Source: Phenylobacterium sp. J367
GTDB taxonomy: Bacteria > Pseudomonadota > Alphaproteobacteria > Caulobacterales > Caulobacteraceae
NCBI RefSeq assembly: GCF_024699985.1
Contig: NZ_JAJONA010000001.1
Span: forward strand, 3,540,501-3,604,500
Reading direction: 5' to 3'
DNA length: 64,000 bases
Part shown: one piece after another, positions 9,255 through 19,774 of the stretch
Layout of the letters: every line of letters starts with the position of its first letter
Position numbering within the stretch: position 1 is the first letter of the stretch
Made by a program: the position numbers and the translations under genes
Notes under the pieces: model-generated
Databases searched by the model: none
The model's input: only the letters and a program-made list of their open reading frames with translations
Told to the model about the DNA's origin: nothing

Positions 9255-9445
9255 GCGCCTGGAATGACTGGCGACAGCGGGCTGCTGGACCTCAGCTACG
9301 GCCGCCGAGATCGAGATGGCGGGGCGCGGCCAGGACGCGCGGCCACTGGATCTTAAGCCTTGAGAATGCGTTCGCGCGTCGCCATGCATCGCCTCGCCGC
9401 CCTTGGGACGACGAGGCGACGATAAGAGAGGCAGCCCCTGGCAGC

Positions 9446-10190
9446 TTACGCCGGGAAGATCGGATCCGAGCCGGCGGTGCTGAGCCCCGGTACGAATCCG
9501 GGCTCGTCGCTGAACATGAAGTCGCTCTGCCGGAGATCGGCCCTGAACACGCCCAGCAGCAGGACGCCCTCCGGATCGGCGTCGCGGTCTGTGTTCCAGG
9601 ACACGAACGCCCCTTCCGCGCGATCCACGACGGCCACCTGATCCGGCCGGATATCGCGCAGCGCGAGGTGGTCGAACGCGCCCTGCGCCTCACCGCGGAC
9701 TTCCATATCGGTGATGACGTCGAAACCGCTGTGAGGATCGACGATAAAGGCGTCGGCCCCCGTGCCGCCGGTGATGGTATCGTTGCCCATGCCGCCTTCG
9801 ATCATGTCGTGGCCGGCGCCGGCGTCGATCGAGTCCGCGCCCTCCATGCCCATGATGTCGTCGACCATGGCGCCGCCGGTCAGTGTGTCCGCGCCCATGC
9901 CGCCGTCGAGGCGATCCATGCCGTCGCCGCCTTCCAATCGGTCGTCGCCCGCATCACCTTGCAGCACATCGTCACCGCCAGCGCCGAGCAGAGTGTCGGC
10001 GCCATCCCGACCGAAGATGTTGTCGACGCTTTCCCCGCCGGTCAGCTGATCGGCTTCCCGCTCGCCGACGAGCACCTGGTAGGTTTCGTCGCCCGTAAAG
10101 GTGAGCGCGACATCACCATCCCGCATCGCGGCGTCGGCGGCTTGGTCGAAACGCTCGCCAGGCCGGTCCCCGTGCCTGGCGTCCGGACAC
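9446..10190 (-). pseudogene. 5'-truncated RTX (hemolysin-type Ca-binding) protein remnant
   Basis: C-terminal part of an RTX protein with stacked nonapeptides (GGDDVLQGD, GGMGADTLTGG, GGMGNDTITGG), then the FDHLALRDIRPDQ module and a QSDFMFSDEPG ending. It is a paralogue of the gene at 27010-28495 and almost identical to it over 9573-10159. Homology extends upstream only to about SVE-PD-RHGD, then stops where dmeF sequence begins in the opposite orientation near 10190. No start codon or promoter of its own is left, so it is probably not expressed as a secreted protein. Confidence 0.75.
9573..10159 (+). repeat. 587-bp near-identical repeat, copy 1
   Basis: Matches 27141-27727 in the same orientation with one mismatch seen by eye (C at about 9634 versus A). 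Outside the block the two RTX genes remain homologous but clearly diverged on both sides. Confidence 0.9.
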
Positions 10191-10901
10191 TCGACGCTCT
10201 TCGCTTCGGCCCTTGTGCTGGGTGTGGTCGCCATCGGCATCGCTTGGGAGTACGTCCTGCGACTGCTGGCTCCGCAATCGGTCGCCTTCGGCCAGGCCAC
10301 GGTCGTGGCGGTGATCGGCTTGGCCGTGAACCTGCTCAGCGCTCTGCTGCTCGGCGGCGGCCATGCGCATGGCCACAGCCATCATCACCACGGTCATGAG
10401 CGCCACAGTCATCACGAGCATGGCCACGAGCATCATCATGCAGCCCACGGCCACGGCGACGGTGGGCGCCGTCACCAGGACAACAACCTGCGCGCCGCAT
10501 TCGTGCACGTCCGGGCCGACGCCCTGACCTCCGTGCTCGCCATCGCCGCCCTGCTGGCTGGCCGCTTCCTCGGCGGGACGTAGCTGGATCCGGTGATGGG
10601 GCTGGTGGGCGCCGCCGTTATCGCCGTCTGGTCGTGGAACCTGATGCGGGACACCTCCGCCGTGCTCCTCGACGCCACCGACGACCACCTGGAAGCTGAG
10701 GTGCGCGACGAGGTCTAAGGGCCAGGAGATGCGAGAATCACCGACCTCCACGTCTGGCGCCTCGGTCCTGGCTCTCACGGGGCGATCGTCAGTTATGTGG
10801 GTGAGGCTTCGCCTGAGGCGGTCCGCACCCGGCTGGCGCACGTTCACGAGTTAAAGCACGTGACGGTCGAGGCCTTCTCAAGGAGCGTGGCTCGCGTTTG
10901 A
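10191..10901 (+). pseudogene. dmeF: Decayed cation diffusion facilitator of the DmeF type
   Basis: Keeps the middle and C-terminal parts of a DmeF-like Co/Ni CDF exporter: the LALVLGVVAIGIAWE-type TM helix, the His-rich cytoplasmic loop (HGHSHHHHGHERHSHHEHGH), the FVHVRADALTSVLAIAALLA helix with HxxxD, and LDPVMGLVGAAVIAVWSWNL. The N-terminal helices are missing at the RTX junction. Two nonsense codons interrupt the frame without shifting it: TAG at 10581 (probably TGG Trp) and TAA at 10716 (probably GAA Glu). Coding continues in the same frame to TGA 10899. Substitution-type lesions plus truncation indicate a real pseudogene. Confidence 0.85.
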
Positions 10902-11515
10902 TCCAGCCGGAGTAGGGGAACGGCTTCCCCTGCGTCGGAGCGGAAGCCTTCTCCGCCGCCCCCTTCTAGCGGGGCAAGCCTCCGCAACGCCCCGGTAAGG
11001 CGAGCGGCCGGCGGGCGTGCGCGGTCCCGCCGCGTGCCGCGGCTCCTACGGGTCGCCCTTCGGGCGCGCTTTGCGCGCCGGCGGCCGCTCGCCGGCGCGT
11101 CCCGCCGTGCAGCGCCTGGCGGCGCGCAGGCTCCTTGCAGCCTTCTTCTTCTTGGACCGCCTGCGGCGGCCGTGGTTTAGGGCTCCGCCCTCGGCGTACT
11201 TCGGAGCGGCTGCCGCCCAGCTTCGGTCTCTCGCTCGGGCGGCAGCAGGGCAGGGCCGGTAGGCCCAGCAGCCGGCTCCCCGGGGCTCCTCCGTCAAGGT
11301 CCGGGGCTGACCTCCCGTTGGGCCACCGCGGTCCGCGGCACGCTCTCCCGTCGGCGTGGCGCCCCCGACTTCCCTGCTGCGGATCCGGAGAAACCCCCTG
11401 CGGCCGGAGGTTTGGAAAGAAAAATTCAGAGCGTCTGAGGGGCCGACCATCCCACTGCGTAGCTCCAGAAGGGGGCCCATGGCGGCCTGAAAAACATTGC
11501 TCTGGAGCAGCGGTC
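10902..11515. other. Structured GC-rich non-coding stretch
   Basis: No gene found. The sequence is full of short palindromes, for example GCGCGC-TTT-GCGCGC near 11067 and CGCCGGC/GCCGGCG around 11080-11097, with one AT-rich patch near 11415-11430. Open frames here have basic, low-complexity translations and no family resemblance, so I regard them as spurious. It could be the leader of the following receptor gene or the edge of a lost mobile element. Confidence 0.4.
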
Positions 11516-14501
11516 TTGGCCGACATCACTTTTCGCAGCCGCATTCTCGGCTCATCCATCCTCGGAGGCGTTGCCTTCCTTTCCGCCACGGCGCTCGCGG
11601 TCACGCCCGCCGCGGCGCAAGACGCCACTGCGGCTGCCGCAGCGAACGCACAGACGGCCGGCGAATTGGACGAAGTCGTCGTCACCGGTTCGCGGATCGC
11701 TCGCAAGGACTACCTGGCCAACAGCCCGATTGTAACGGTCACGCAGGACGACGTGCGGGCGACCGGCTCGGCCAATATCGAGACCCTGATCAATGAACTC
11801 CCGCAGTTCACGCCGCTGGGCAGCGCGTCTTCGAACAGCCCGAACCTGGCAGGCCAGGCTCAGGTTCAGCTGCGTGGCCTCGGCGCCATCCGCACCTTGG
11901 TGCTGCTGAATGGCCGCCGGGTCGTCCCTTCGAGCGCCTCATCCGTCGTCGACCTGAACCTGCTCCCGACGCCTTTGATCTCAAGCGTCGAAACCATCAC
12001 CGGCGGCGCCTCGTCGACGTATGGCTCTGACGCCGTAGCCGGCGTGTTGAACTTCCGGCTGAACGAGAACTTCGAAGGCGTCCAGCTCGACGTGCAGTAC
12101 GGCGTCTCCGATCGCGGCGATGCGGAGAGCGAAGTCTACAGCGTCACGATGGGCGGCGACATCGCCGAGGGTCGCGGCAATGCCGTGCTGTCGCTGAGCT
12201 ACTCGGACCGGGACTCGGTCCTGAACGCCGCGCGCGAATTCTCGCGCATCTCCGGCTTCGCCGGCACCTCGCCTCTCGGCTCCACCGTCTTCGACGCTAA
12301 CAACCTTCCGTCGGCCGCCGCCGTGAGCGCGGCGGTGCCTGGCGCCGCCCGCGGGAACACGTTCGGCTTCAACAACAACGGCACGCTGTTCGCCTACCAG
12401 GGAGCCCGCGAATACATCAGCCCCGGCGGCCTGGACTACGAAGGCTTTCGGATGCCGGGGCCGCTGCAGCAGACCGACTTCACCTATACGACCGGTGATC
12501 GGAACTACATGATCATTCCGCAGCAGCGCTACAACATCTACGGCGCGGCGAACTACGAGATCACAGCGTTCGCGGAGGCCTACGCCGACTTCCTGTTCTC
12601 GCAGTATGAGGCCGGCAACCAGTTGGCTTCCAACCCTGCGACCGGCCCCACCACGGGCTTCCGGATCCCGGGGACCAACCCCTTCATCCCGGCCGAGCTG
12701 CGGGCGGTCCTGAACTCCCGCCCCAATCCGAACGGCAGCTTCCGCCTCGACAAGCGCTTCAACGAACTCGGTCCGCGCCGGCAGAATGAGACCTACGACG
12801 TCTACCAGATCACCACGGGCCTCCGCGGTCGCCTGCCGGTGCGCGACTGGACCTACGATGCCTACCTCTCCTATGGCCGCGTGGACAACGGGACGACGTA
12901 CACCGGCTACCTGTCCCGCTCAGCGGTCCAGCGTCTGCTGGACGCCCCGGACGGCGGCGCCTCGATCTGCGCCGGCGGATTCAACCCCTTTGGCGAGAAG
13001 TCGCTGAGCGCCGCCTGCATCGACTACGTCAGCCGGGTGCCCAAGAACACCACGACAAACGATCAGCGCGTGGCTGAAATCAACATGCAAGGCGGGGTCT
13101 TCAACCTTCCGGCCGGTGAAGTCCGGGTGGCCCTCGGCGCCACCCACCGCGAGCAGAACTACGACTTCGTCCCCGACGAATTGATGCTGGCGACCTTCAC
13201 GCTGAACGGAACCACCGGCCCCGAACTCGCCGGCGCCTCCGGTCAGCCGCTTTCGGGATCGGACAAGGTCCGCGAAATCTACGGCGAAGTCCTGATCCCG
13301 CTCCTCCGGGACATGCCCTTCGTGCACAGCCTGGAGACGAACCTCGGCTACCGGCTCTCCAATTACGACACGATCGGCCGTGTGAGTTCCTACAAGGCGG
13401 ACCTGAGCTGGGAGATCGTCGAGGGGCTGCGGATCCGCGGCGGCCTGCAACGCGCCGTTCGCGCGCCGTCCATCAACGAGCTGTTCGCCACGCAGAACCT
13501 TACCTTCATGAACATCGGCGTGCCGGTCTCGTCGGCGGGTGTGCCGCAGTTCTCCGGCGACCCGTGCGACATCCGGGGCGCCTACAGGGCCGGGGGCGGC
13601 GAACGCCGCTCAGGTGCGCGCCCTGTGCCTCGCGCAGAACGTGCCGGGCCAGGTCATCGACGCCTACACGTTCTCGAACTCGCAGACCCCGGGCCTGACA
13701 GGCGGCAACCCACTTCTGGAGGAAGAGACCGCCGACTCGTTCACCGTCGGCGCAACCTGGCAGTCGCCGTTCTCCAATCCGTGGTTGAGCCGCCTGTCCG
13801 GCTCGATCGACTATTATGACATCACCATCAAGGACGTGGTTGGGACGCTGGCCACCACGGAACAGCTGCGCCGCTGCTTCAATCAGAACGGCACGTCCAA
13901 CCCGACCTACGATCCCAGCAACTTCTTCTGTCAGCTGTTCAGCCGCGACCCGAACTCGGGGCAGATCACCAACACCCTCGAGACGAACGCCAACCTGGGC
14001 ACGCTGAAGACGAGCGGCATCGACTTCCAGATTGATTGGGCCGTCACGCTGGCCGACGTGGGTGGGCCGGAGTGGGGCGCCCTGGCGCTCAACGTGATGG
14101 GAACCAAGCTGCAGGAATGGAAGCGCCAGGACCTGCCGGGCGGCGCCTTCACCGATCGCAAGGGGACGGTCTCCAACACCTTCGGCCTCACCCTGCCGGA
14201 GTGGAAGTTCCTGTCGACCCTGAGCTGGAACTACGAGCCCTTCAGCGTCGGCGTGCGCTGGCGCTACCAGGGCGAGGTCGAGAACTTCAACAACCGCGAG
14301 CAGGTCCTGAGCGCGGTCAACTATTTCGACCTGAACACTACGTGGAAAGTGAACAAGACGGTGACGCTCCGCGGCGGGGTGAACAACCTCACGGACAAGC
14401 AGCCTCCGATCTACTCGCCGGCCATCGCGGCGAACACCGACCCCTCCACCTACGACCTGGTCGGCCGTCGCTATTACCTCGGCCTCACCGCCCGCTTCTA
14501 A
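11516..14501 (+). CDS. TonB-dependent outer-membrane receptor (one frameshift)
   Basis: About 995 residues. Signal peptide ending TPAAAQD, TonB-box-like ELDEVVVTGSRI, plug domain with LRGLGAIRTLVLLNGRRVV and GGASSTYGSDAVAGVLNFRL, then a beta-barrel ending in LVGRRYYLGLTARF with C-terminal Phe. The frame shifts near 13590 in a GGGGG run, from PCDIRGAYRAG to ANAAQVRALCLAQ. This is the large receptor type with an iron(II)/nutrient-uptake-like plug. The start is probably TTG 11516, with GGAG at 11504. The next gene encodes a DUF4198 protein, so metal or metallophore import is plausible. Confidence 0.85.
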
Positions 14502-14523
14502 GCTCGAGAAAAGGTTCGAACCG

Positions 14524-15332
14524 ATGAAAAGATCTCTGTTGACCGTCCCGACGGCGCTCGGGCTGCTGTTCGCCGGCAGCGCGGCCGCGCACGACTTCTT
14601 CCTGGTTCCGGAGGGGTTCGTGGGGGGCGGGCGGGCGACCGCTCATCGTCCACGCCACGTCCTCCTCCGACTTCCCGGCGCTGAACGTCGGCTCGCCGCG
14701 GACGCGGATCGAAGCGGCTCGCGCGGTGGTGGGCGGTCAGCCGGCCGCCGTCGAGGTGCAGGCGCAGGCCGCCAAGTCGCTGCCCTTGTCCGTCTCCACC
14801 GAGGCGTCCGGCATGGGGGTGGTGACGGTCCAGACCATCTGGGGCGAGTCCAACTGGCGGCCTGACCAGGTGGAGATCTACCTCGAAGAGCATCCCTTCA
14901 AGGCCGAGGAGGTCGCCGCGGTCCACCGGCTCCTGCCGCAGGGCGCGCCGCTCCAGATCCGCTCCCGCCGTCTGGCCAAGACCCTGGTCTGCGTCCGCGT
15001 CTGCACACCGACGACGTCGGCCTCGGCCGGGCTGGAGGTGGAGCTCGTGCCGGCGTTCGACGCGGGCGGCGCCTCACCGTCGAGGTTCCAACTCGTGCGC
15101 AACGGTCGTCCGCTAGCGGGCTACCCCGTTGCGGTGCGACCGGCGCGCGGGGAGCGACAGAACGTCCTCACCGATGACGATGGCTGGGTGCGGATGCCCG
15201 CCGGCCTGTCCGGCCCGGTGATGCTGGTGGCCGCCACGCTGGATCCCCCGAAGGAGCCTGGGGGGACGCTTCGTCACTAACAATGCGTCGGTGACGTTCG
15301 AAGCCGGGCAAGGGCACGGCGGGGCCCACTGA
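14524..15332 (+). CDS. DUF4198 periplasmic protein (two frameshifts)
   Basis: The signal peptide MKRSLLTVPTALGLLFAG ends SAAAH, followed by DFFLVPEGF, typical of DUF4198 (linked to Ni/Co or other metal uptake). The frame changes near 14625 in a G-rich run to give RPLIVHATSSSDFPALNVGS, and again at the G6 run near 15262, after which it ends GRFVTNNASVTFEAGQGHGG. The middle carries VYLEEH-like and GYPVAVRPARGERQNVLTDD (beta-sandwich) segments. It starts 22 bp after the receptor stop, so the two form an operon. Function in metal uptake is a family-level inference. Confidence 0.75.
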
Positions 15333-15599
15333 TCTAGGGCGTCGCCGTCCATCCGCGCGGGGTCGTCTGGAGGCCCCCGCTCCGAGCCCCGCGCGGATGG
15401 CATGTTGCGGTGAGCGCAGCCGACGCCGCTGGCCCCGTCGGCCGCGTGGCCTTCGCCCGGCCGGGCGCGAGCCCGACCTCCTCGCACGCGCCGCCGGCGG
15501 CATGCGCATCGCGAGGGGGCACAGGATAGTCTCCGGCGTGCCAATCTGCGGCTCGCGGCTCGGTCCGCGCGCGCGGCATGCGCGGCGGAACTCGCGCGG

Positions 15600-15830
15600 C
15601 GGCGTGCGCGATCGTGGCTGCCACTGCGAGAAGCGCGGCGCCGAGGAGCATCGCTCCAGCGCCACGGTGTGGAACCCCGTTCTGCGAGTTCAGGGCGTAG
15701 GCGGCCCCGAAGAGGAGGGGACCCACCGCGCTTGCCGCTCCCTGCACCGCGACGCTCGCCCCTTGCGGCCGACCCTGCTGCTCGCGCTCCATCCTGCGGG
15801 CCAGAATTGCCATGAGGGCCGGGGCGGCGA
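15600..15830 (-). pseudogene. C-terminal remnant of an MFS exporter (TetA-like)
   Basis: The segment ALMAILARRMEREQQGRPQG followed by AVQGAASAVGPLLFGAAYAL is the TM10-TM11 region of TetA-type MFS drug exporters (EQGxxQG...GPLLF). Only about 75 residues are recognisable; there is no N-terminal part and no proper start. It is joined at about 15830 to a signal-peptide fragment in another frame. Between 15333 and 15600 I see no gene. Confidence 0.6.
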
Positions 15831-15902
15831 CCCCGCGTGGGCGGCCGGCGCGAGGGCGAGGGTCGCCGCAGCGGCCGGGGCCAGGAGCGTTGAAATTTCC
15901 AT
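15830..15902 (-). pseudogene. Signal-peptide stub of a lost secreted protein
   Basis: MEISTLLAPAAAATLALAPA followed by AHAG is a good Sec signal peptide with a start codon, but after about 28 residues the DNA becomes MFS sequence in a different frame. It follows the 16020-16405 gene in the same direction and probably was the next gene of that operon before a deletion or misjoin. Confidence 0.5.
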
Positions 15903-16019
15903 GTCGGTTTCACCTGAAGAGGGGCGTTGCAGATCCGCGCGGGGGTGCGCGGCGCGTCCCGGCGTCCGCAGGTCCGAAGGTCCCTGCGGGCGACGGCGCC
16001 CGGCCGCGAAGCGGCCGGC

Positions 16020-16405
16020 TCAGGCGAAGGGACGAGGGGGGCGTTCGAGCCCGGGGGCGCGTGGGCCCGGTAGGTCTTGGGCGTGGCGGCTTCCAGCACC
16101 AGGTGCCCGATGCGGCGCGCCGGCGCCGGCCCGGGTTCGGCGATCGCCGCCGTGGTGACGCAAATCTGCGCGCAGGCCTGGGCGCAGGCCTTGCTGTCGT
16201 GCTTGTCCCCGACGGGATCGCAGCAGCCGTGGTCGCCGGCCGCCCCTGTGTCGGCCTGCGCCATGGCGGCGCCGGGCATGGCGCCGTCCATCACCATAGC
16301 CTGACCTTCGCCCATGTGGTGGGCGCAGGCCGCGGCCCCCGCCGAGGCGGCAGCGGGCGACAACAGCAGGCCGACAAGGGCCAGAAGGGCGAGCAGGAGC
16401 CGCAT
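16020..16405 (-). CDS. Secreted Cys/His/Met protein of a copper-type operon (probable frameshift near the end)
   Basis: Signal peptide MRLLLALLALVGLLLSPAAA, then a short metal-binding-looking stretch (CAHHMGEGQAMVMDGAM, HGCCDPVGDKHDSKACAQAC) and a Pro-rich tail. Family members end with a GLERPP-type motif; here it appears as LERPPRPFA before TGA if one base is corrected in the CCCCCGGG stretch near 16053. Such proteins usually precede cus/cop efflux genes, which are missing here. Metal binding is inferred from composition and context. Confidence 0.65.
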
Positions 16406-16439
16406 GTGCTGGGACGTTACGCCAGACGCCCGCGCCGGG

Positions 16440-16757
16440 TCACATGAATTCTGCTTCAGGAGAAACCCCAGGCTCGTCCGCCGCGGCCGGCGTCGCCAGC
16501 CAGTCCAGGCGGGCCTGGACCGCCGCGCAGAGGCTCGCCGGATCGCGCCCGAGCGCCAGGGCGATGCGGTGGAATTCGAGTAGGTCCACCCGCCGCTGGC
16601 CGCGCTCGATCATCGACACGTGCGAGCCGGCCTTGCCGAGAGCCGCGGCGAGCTCGCGCTGCGACAGGCCGGCGGCCCGGCGGGCCTCGACGAGCACCTC
16701 GCGAACCTGCTGATACTCGGCGCTGAACACCGGATTGGGCTGTCGGGCGAAGGCCAT
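16440..16757 (-). CDS. XRE-family HTH regulator
   Basis: A 105-residue single-domain regulator. The helix-turn-helix spans about residues 30-60 (GLSQRELAAALGKAGSHVSM then IERGQRRVDLLEF). It lies 18 bp after the ABC ATPase gene in the same direction and may be read through from that operon. Target unknown. Confidence 0.85.
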   Translation of the reverse strand: MAFARQPNPVFSAEYQQVREVLVEARRAAGLSQRELAAALGKAGSHVSMIERGQRRVDLLEFHRIALALGRDPASLCAAVQARLDWLATPAAADEPGVSPEAEFM

Positions 16758-16775
16758 CGGGCGGCGGCGCCAGGC

Positions 16776-17534
16776 TCAGTGCAGGAGCTGGCCCAGGAAC
16801 GCCCGGGTGCGTTCGTGCTGCGGATGGGCGAAAAAGTCCCCGGGCGCCCCGGATTCCACGATCTGGCCCTGGTCCATGAACACGACCCGGTCCGCCACCT
16901 GGCGGGCAAAGCCCATCTCATGGGTGACCGCCAGCATGGTCATGCCCTCGCCCGCGAGCTCGATCATCGTGTCGAGCACCTCCTTGACCATCTCCGGATC
17001 AAGGGCTGAGGTGGGTTCGTCGAACAGCATGATCTTGGGCCGCATGCAGAGCGCCCGGGCGATCGCCACCCGCTGCTGCTGGCCGCCGGACAGTTGCCCC
17101 GGCCGCTTGTGCGCCTGGTCGGCGACCCGCACGCGGGCCAGCAGGGCCATCGCATGCGCCTCCGCCTCTGCCCGGGTCGCCGTCCCCGTCCGGACGGGGG
17201 CCAGGGTGCAGTTCTCCAGCACCGACAGGTGCGGGAAGAGGTTGAAGCTCTGGAACACCATGCCTGCGGCCCGTCGGATCGCCTCCAGGCGTCGGGGCTC
17301 GGCGGTGGCTTCGAGACCGTTCACCCGCACGATGCCCCCGTGGTGCCGCTCGAGCTGGTTGATGCAGCGGATCAGGGTCGACTTGCCGGAGCCGGAGGGG
17401 CCGCACACAACGATGCGCTCGCCCGGCGCTACGGCGAGCTCGACCCCGCGCAGGGCGTGGAACTCGCCATACCACTTGTGCAGGTCGCGGACCTCGACGG
17501 CCAGCTCGGCAGGGGAAGGCGTCTCTCGGGTCAT
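16776..17534 (-). CDS. aapP: Polar amino acid ABC transporter ATP-binding protein (AapP-like)
   Basis: Cytosolic ATPase of 252 residues. Walker [11 protein letters not shown]-loop [14 protein letters not shown], signature LSGGQQQR, Walker [13 protein letters not shown] and H-loop VTHEMGF are all intact. This combination and length are typical of the PAAT family (GlnQ/AapP). The start ATG overlaps the aapM stop. It energises the AapQM permease pair encoded upstream. Confidence 0.93.
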   Translation of the reverse strand: MTRETPSPAELAVEVRDLHKWYGEFHALRGVELAVAPGERIVVCGPSGSGKSTLIRCINQLERHHGGIVRVNGLEATAEPRRLEAIRRAAGMVFQSFNLFPHLSVLENCTLAPVRTGTATRAEAEAHAMALLARVRVADQAHKRPGQLSGGQQQRVAIARALCMRPKIMLFDEPTSALDPEMVKEVLDTMIELAGEGMTMLAVTHEMGFARQVADRVVFMDQGQIVESGAPGDFFAHPQHERTRAFLGQLLH

Positions 17535-18607
17535 GGCGTGGTCTCGGCGCGGCGTTCGAGCGCCCGGGCGAACCGGCCGAAGCCGAAGCAGAGGGCGAAA
17601 TAGACGGACGCGATGAAGATGTAGGTTTCCATCGCGGGGGAACTCCATTCCGGGTCGGCCAGGGCCGCCCGGCCGGAGCTGATCAGGTCGAACAGGCCCA
17701 CCACCAGGACGAGGCTGGTGTTCTTGATCATCACGATGATTGTGTTGGTCAGGCTCGGAATAACGAGGGCCAGGGCCTGCGGCAGGACCACGAAACGCTG
17801 GACGCCCCAGTAGCCGAGACCGAGCGCGCGCGCCGCCTCCGCCTGACCGCGGGGCAAGGCCTGCAGGCCGCCGCGGATCACCTCCGCAAGGTAGGCGGCG
17901 GCGAAGAGCAGCAGGGCGATCATCGCCCGGAAGAACTTGTCCGGCAGCAGCGGCTCGGGGAGCAGCAGCGGCAGCATGATGGAGGCGATGAACAGCAGGC
18001 TGAGCAGCGGCATCGCCCGGGTGATCTCGATGAACAGCACGCACAGCGTACGGATCACCGGCAGGTCGGCGCGGCGGCCGAGGGCCAGCAGGATGGCCAG
18101 CGGGAAGGCGCCGCCGATGGCGGTGACCGTGAGGATCAGCGTGACGGGCAGGCCGCCCCACATCGTGGTGGCCACGTAGCTGAGGCCGGCGAAGCCGCCG
18201 AACATCAGGAGCAGCACCCCCGGGAGGGCCGCGGCCCAGAGGGCCGCCAGGCGAGGTCGCCAGGCGGCCGGCCGCAGCGAGTAGGCGAGCAGGGCCAACA
18301 GGACGGCGCAGACCAGCGTGGGCCGCCACCGCTCCTCGATGGGATAGATGCCGAACAGGATTTGGCCGCTCTTGGCCACGACGAAGCTCCAGCAGGCGCC
18401 CGAGATGTCGCGGCAGGCCGCCGGCTCGGCCGGCAGGACGGCGGCGTCGAGCACCGCCCAGCGCACCAGCGGCGCCGCCAGGGACCAGGCCGCCCAGGCG
18501 ACGGCGAGGGTCAGGACCACGTTGAGCGGCGAGCCGAACAGCTTCGCCGCCAGGGCGGCGGGGCCGCGGGCGGGGCGGGGCGGGGCGGGGATTGCGGCCG
18601 AGGTCAT
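17531..18607 (-). CDS. aapM: Amino acid ABC transporter permease (AapM-like)
   Basis: Inner-membrane permease of 358 residues. The long N-terminal part has an extra periplasmic loop ([13 protein letters not shown]), as in AapM/BztC. The C-terminal BPD_transp_1 domain has the EAA loop around [20 protein letters not shown] and the [20 protein letters not shown] helix. It pairs with AapQ; its stop overlaps aapP. Confidence 0.92.
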   Translation of the reverse strand: MTSAAIPAPPRPARGPAALAAKLFGSPLNVVLTLAVAWAAWSLAAPLVRWAVLDAAVLPAEPAACRDISGACWSFVVAKSGQILFGIYPIEERWRPTLVCAVLLALLAYSLRPAAWRPRLAALWAAALPGVLLLMFGGFAGLSYVATTMWGGLPVTLILTVTAIGGAFPLAILLALGRRADLPVIRTLCVLFIEITRAMPLLSLLFIASIMLPLLLPEPLLPDKFFRAMIALLLFAAAYLAEVIRGGLQALPRGQAEAARALGLGYWGVQRFVVLPQALALVIPSLTNTIIVMIKNTSLVLVVGLFDLISSGRAALADPEWSSPAMETYIFIASVYFALCFGFGRFARALERRAETTP

Positions 18608-18608
18608 C

Positions 18609-19774
18609 TCAGCGGGCCTCCAGCTGGACGCGTCGGTTGTAGACGTCGAGCAGCGCCGCCAGGGCCAGGTTCAGCGCCAGGTAGACGAGGACGATGATCA
18701 GGGTGCCTTCGATCGGATGGTTCGTCCGGTTGATCACCGTTCCCATCACCGTCATGAACTCCGAATAGCCGATGGCGATGGCCAGCGTGCTGTTCTTGAC
18801 CGTATTGATGTACTGGCTGGTCATCGGCGGCACGATCACCCGCAGCATCTGCGGGAAGGCCACCAGCCGCAGGGTCTGCGCCTCCTTGAGCCCGAGCGCG
18901 CGGGCGGCCTCCCACTGGCCTCGCGGCACCGACTGGACGCCCGAGCGCACGATCTCGGCGATGAAGGCGGCCGTATAGACTGTGAGGCCCACGAAAACCG
19001 TGGCGAACTCAGGCGTCAGGCGCGCCCCGCCTATCAGGTCGTCCCCGTTCGCCGCGGGCAGCTCCAGCCGCAGCGGCGGGTGAACGGCGAAGGCGGCGAG
19101 CGCCCCCACGACGATCACGCCCGCCGCGGCGGCCCGGTAGGGGCGGGCCCGGCCGCGGCGGGCGGCGGCGCGGCCGGCGAGACCGGCTGCGCCAAAGATG
19201 GCGACGGCGGCGGCGAGGGCGGCCGTCAGGGCAAGGGGGACCATTCGGCGTAAAGGGTGGGCGCGGCCACCCCCGGATCGAGGCCAGCACGCCGGGCGCC
19301 AGTTCCCGCGCGCCGCCCACCGGCATGACGTGGCCCCACAAGGCGTAAAGGAAGATGAGCAGCAGGACGGGCGGGGTGTTGCGCATGGCCTCGACCCAAA
19401 CCGCCGCCAGACCCGCGACGAGGGGGTTGGCGCTCAGGCGGGCGATGCCCAGGGCGGTTCCGACGAATGTGGCGGCGACGCAGACCAAGGCGGACAGGAA
19501 CACCGTGTTGGCCACGGCGACGCCGATCGCCTGCAGGTAGCTGTCCTCCGGACCGAAGGGCAGAACCGTGTCGGCGATCTTGAAGCCGGCGCGGTCGCCC
19601 AAGAACTCGAAGCCGAGCGGCAGCCCCCTGGGCTTTGGCCGCCGTGCTGACGGCGACCAGCAGGAGCGCGGCCGCCACCAGGGCGACCGCGCCCGCCTGC
19701 GCCAGCACGGCCCCGGGGGGCGGGGACGCGGCGCGGACGCGGCGACAAGGAGGGCTGGCCCGCCATCCGCTCAC
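18609..19774 (-). CDS. aapQ: Amino acid ABC transporter permease (AapQ-like; several frameshifts)
   Basis: The partner permease. Coding is split over frames: a GTG start at 19774 overlaps the aapJ stop and gives an N-terminal TM helix to about STAAKAQG. A second frame runs from FEFLGDRAGFKIADTVLP to WVEAMRNTPPVLLLIFLYAL. The rest contains the EAA loop ([20 protein letters not shown]) and VPPMTSQYINTVKNSTLAIA. At least two indels are needed (near 19630 and 19270-19290). The full domain set and undisturbed neighbours suggest an intact gene in the organism. Confidence 0.8.

Noticed and set aside
11046..11480. Minus-strand ORF with a KKKK basic tail
   Set aside because: Low-complexity Arg/Ala/Gly translation with no family-like segment; likely a chance frame in GC-rich DNA.
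15113..16405. 430-residue minus-strand ORF
   Set aside because: Only its first about 130 residues look real; the remainder is out-of-frame read-through.
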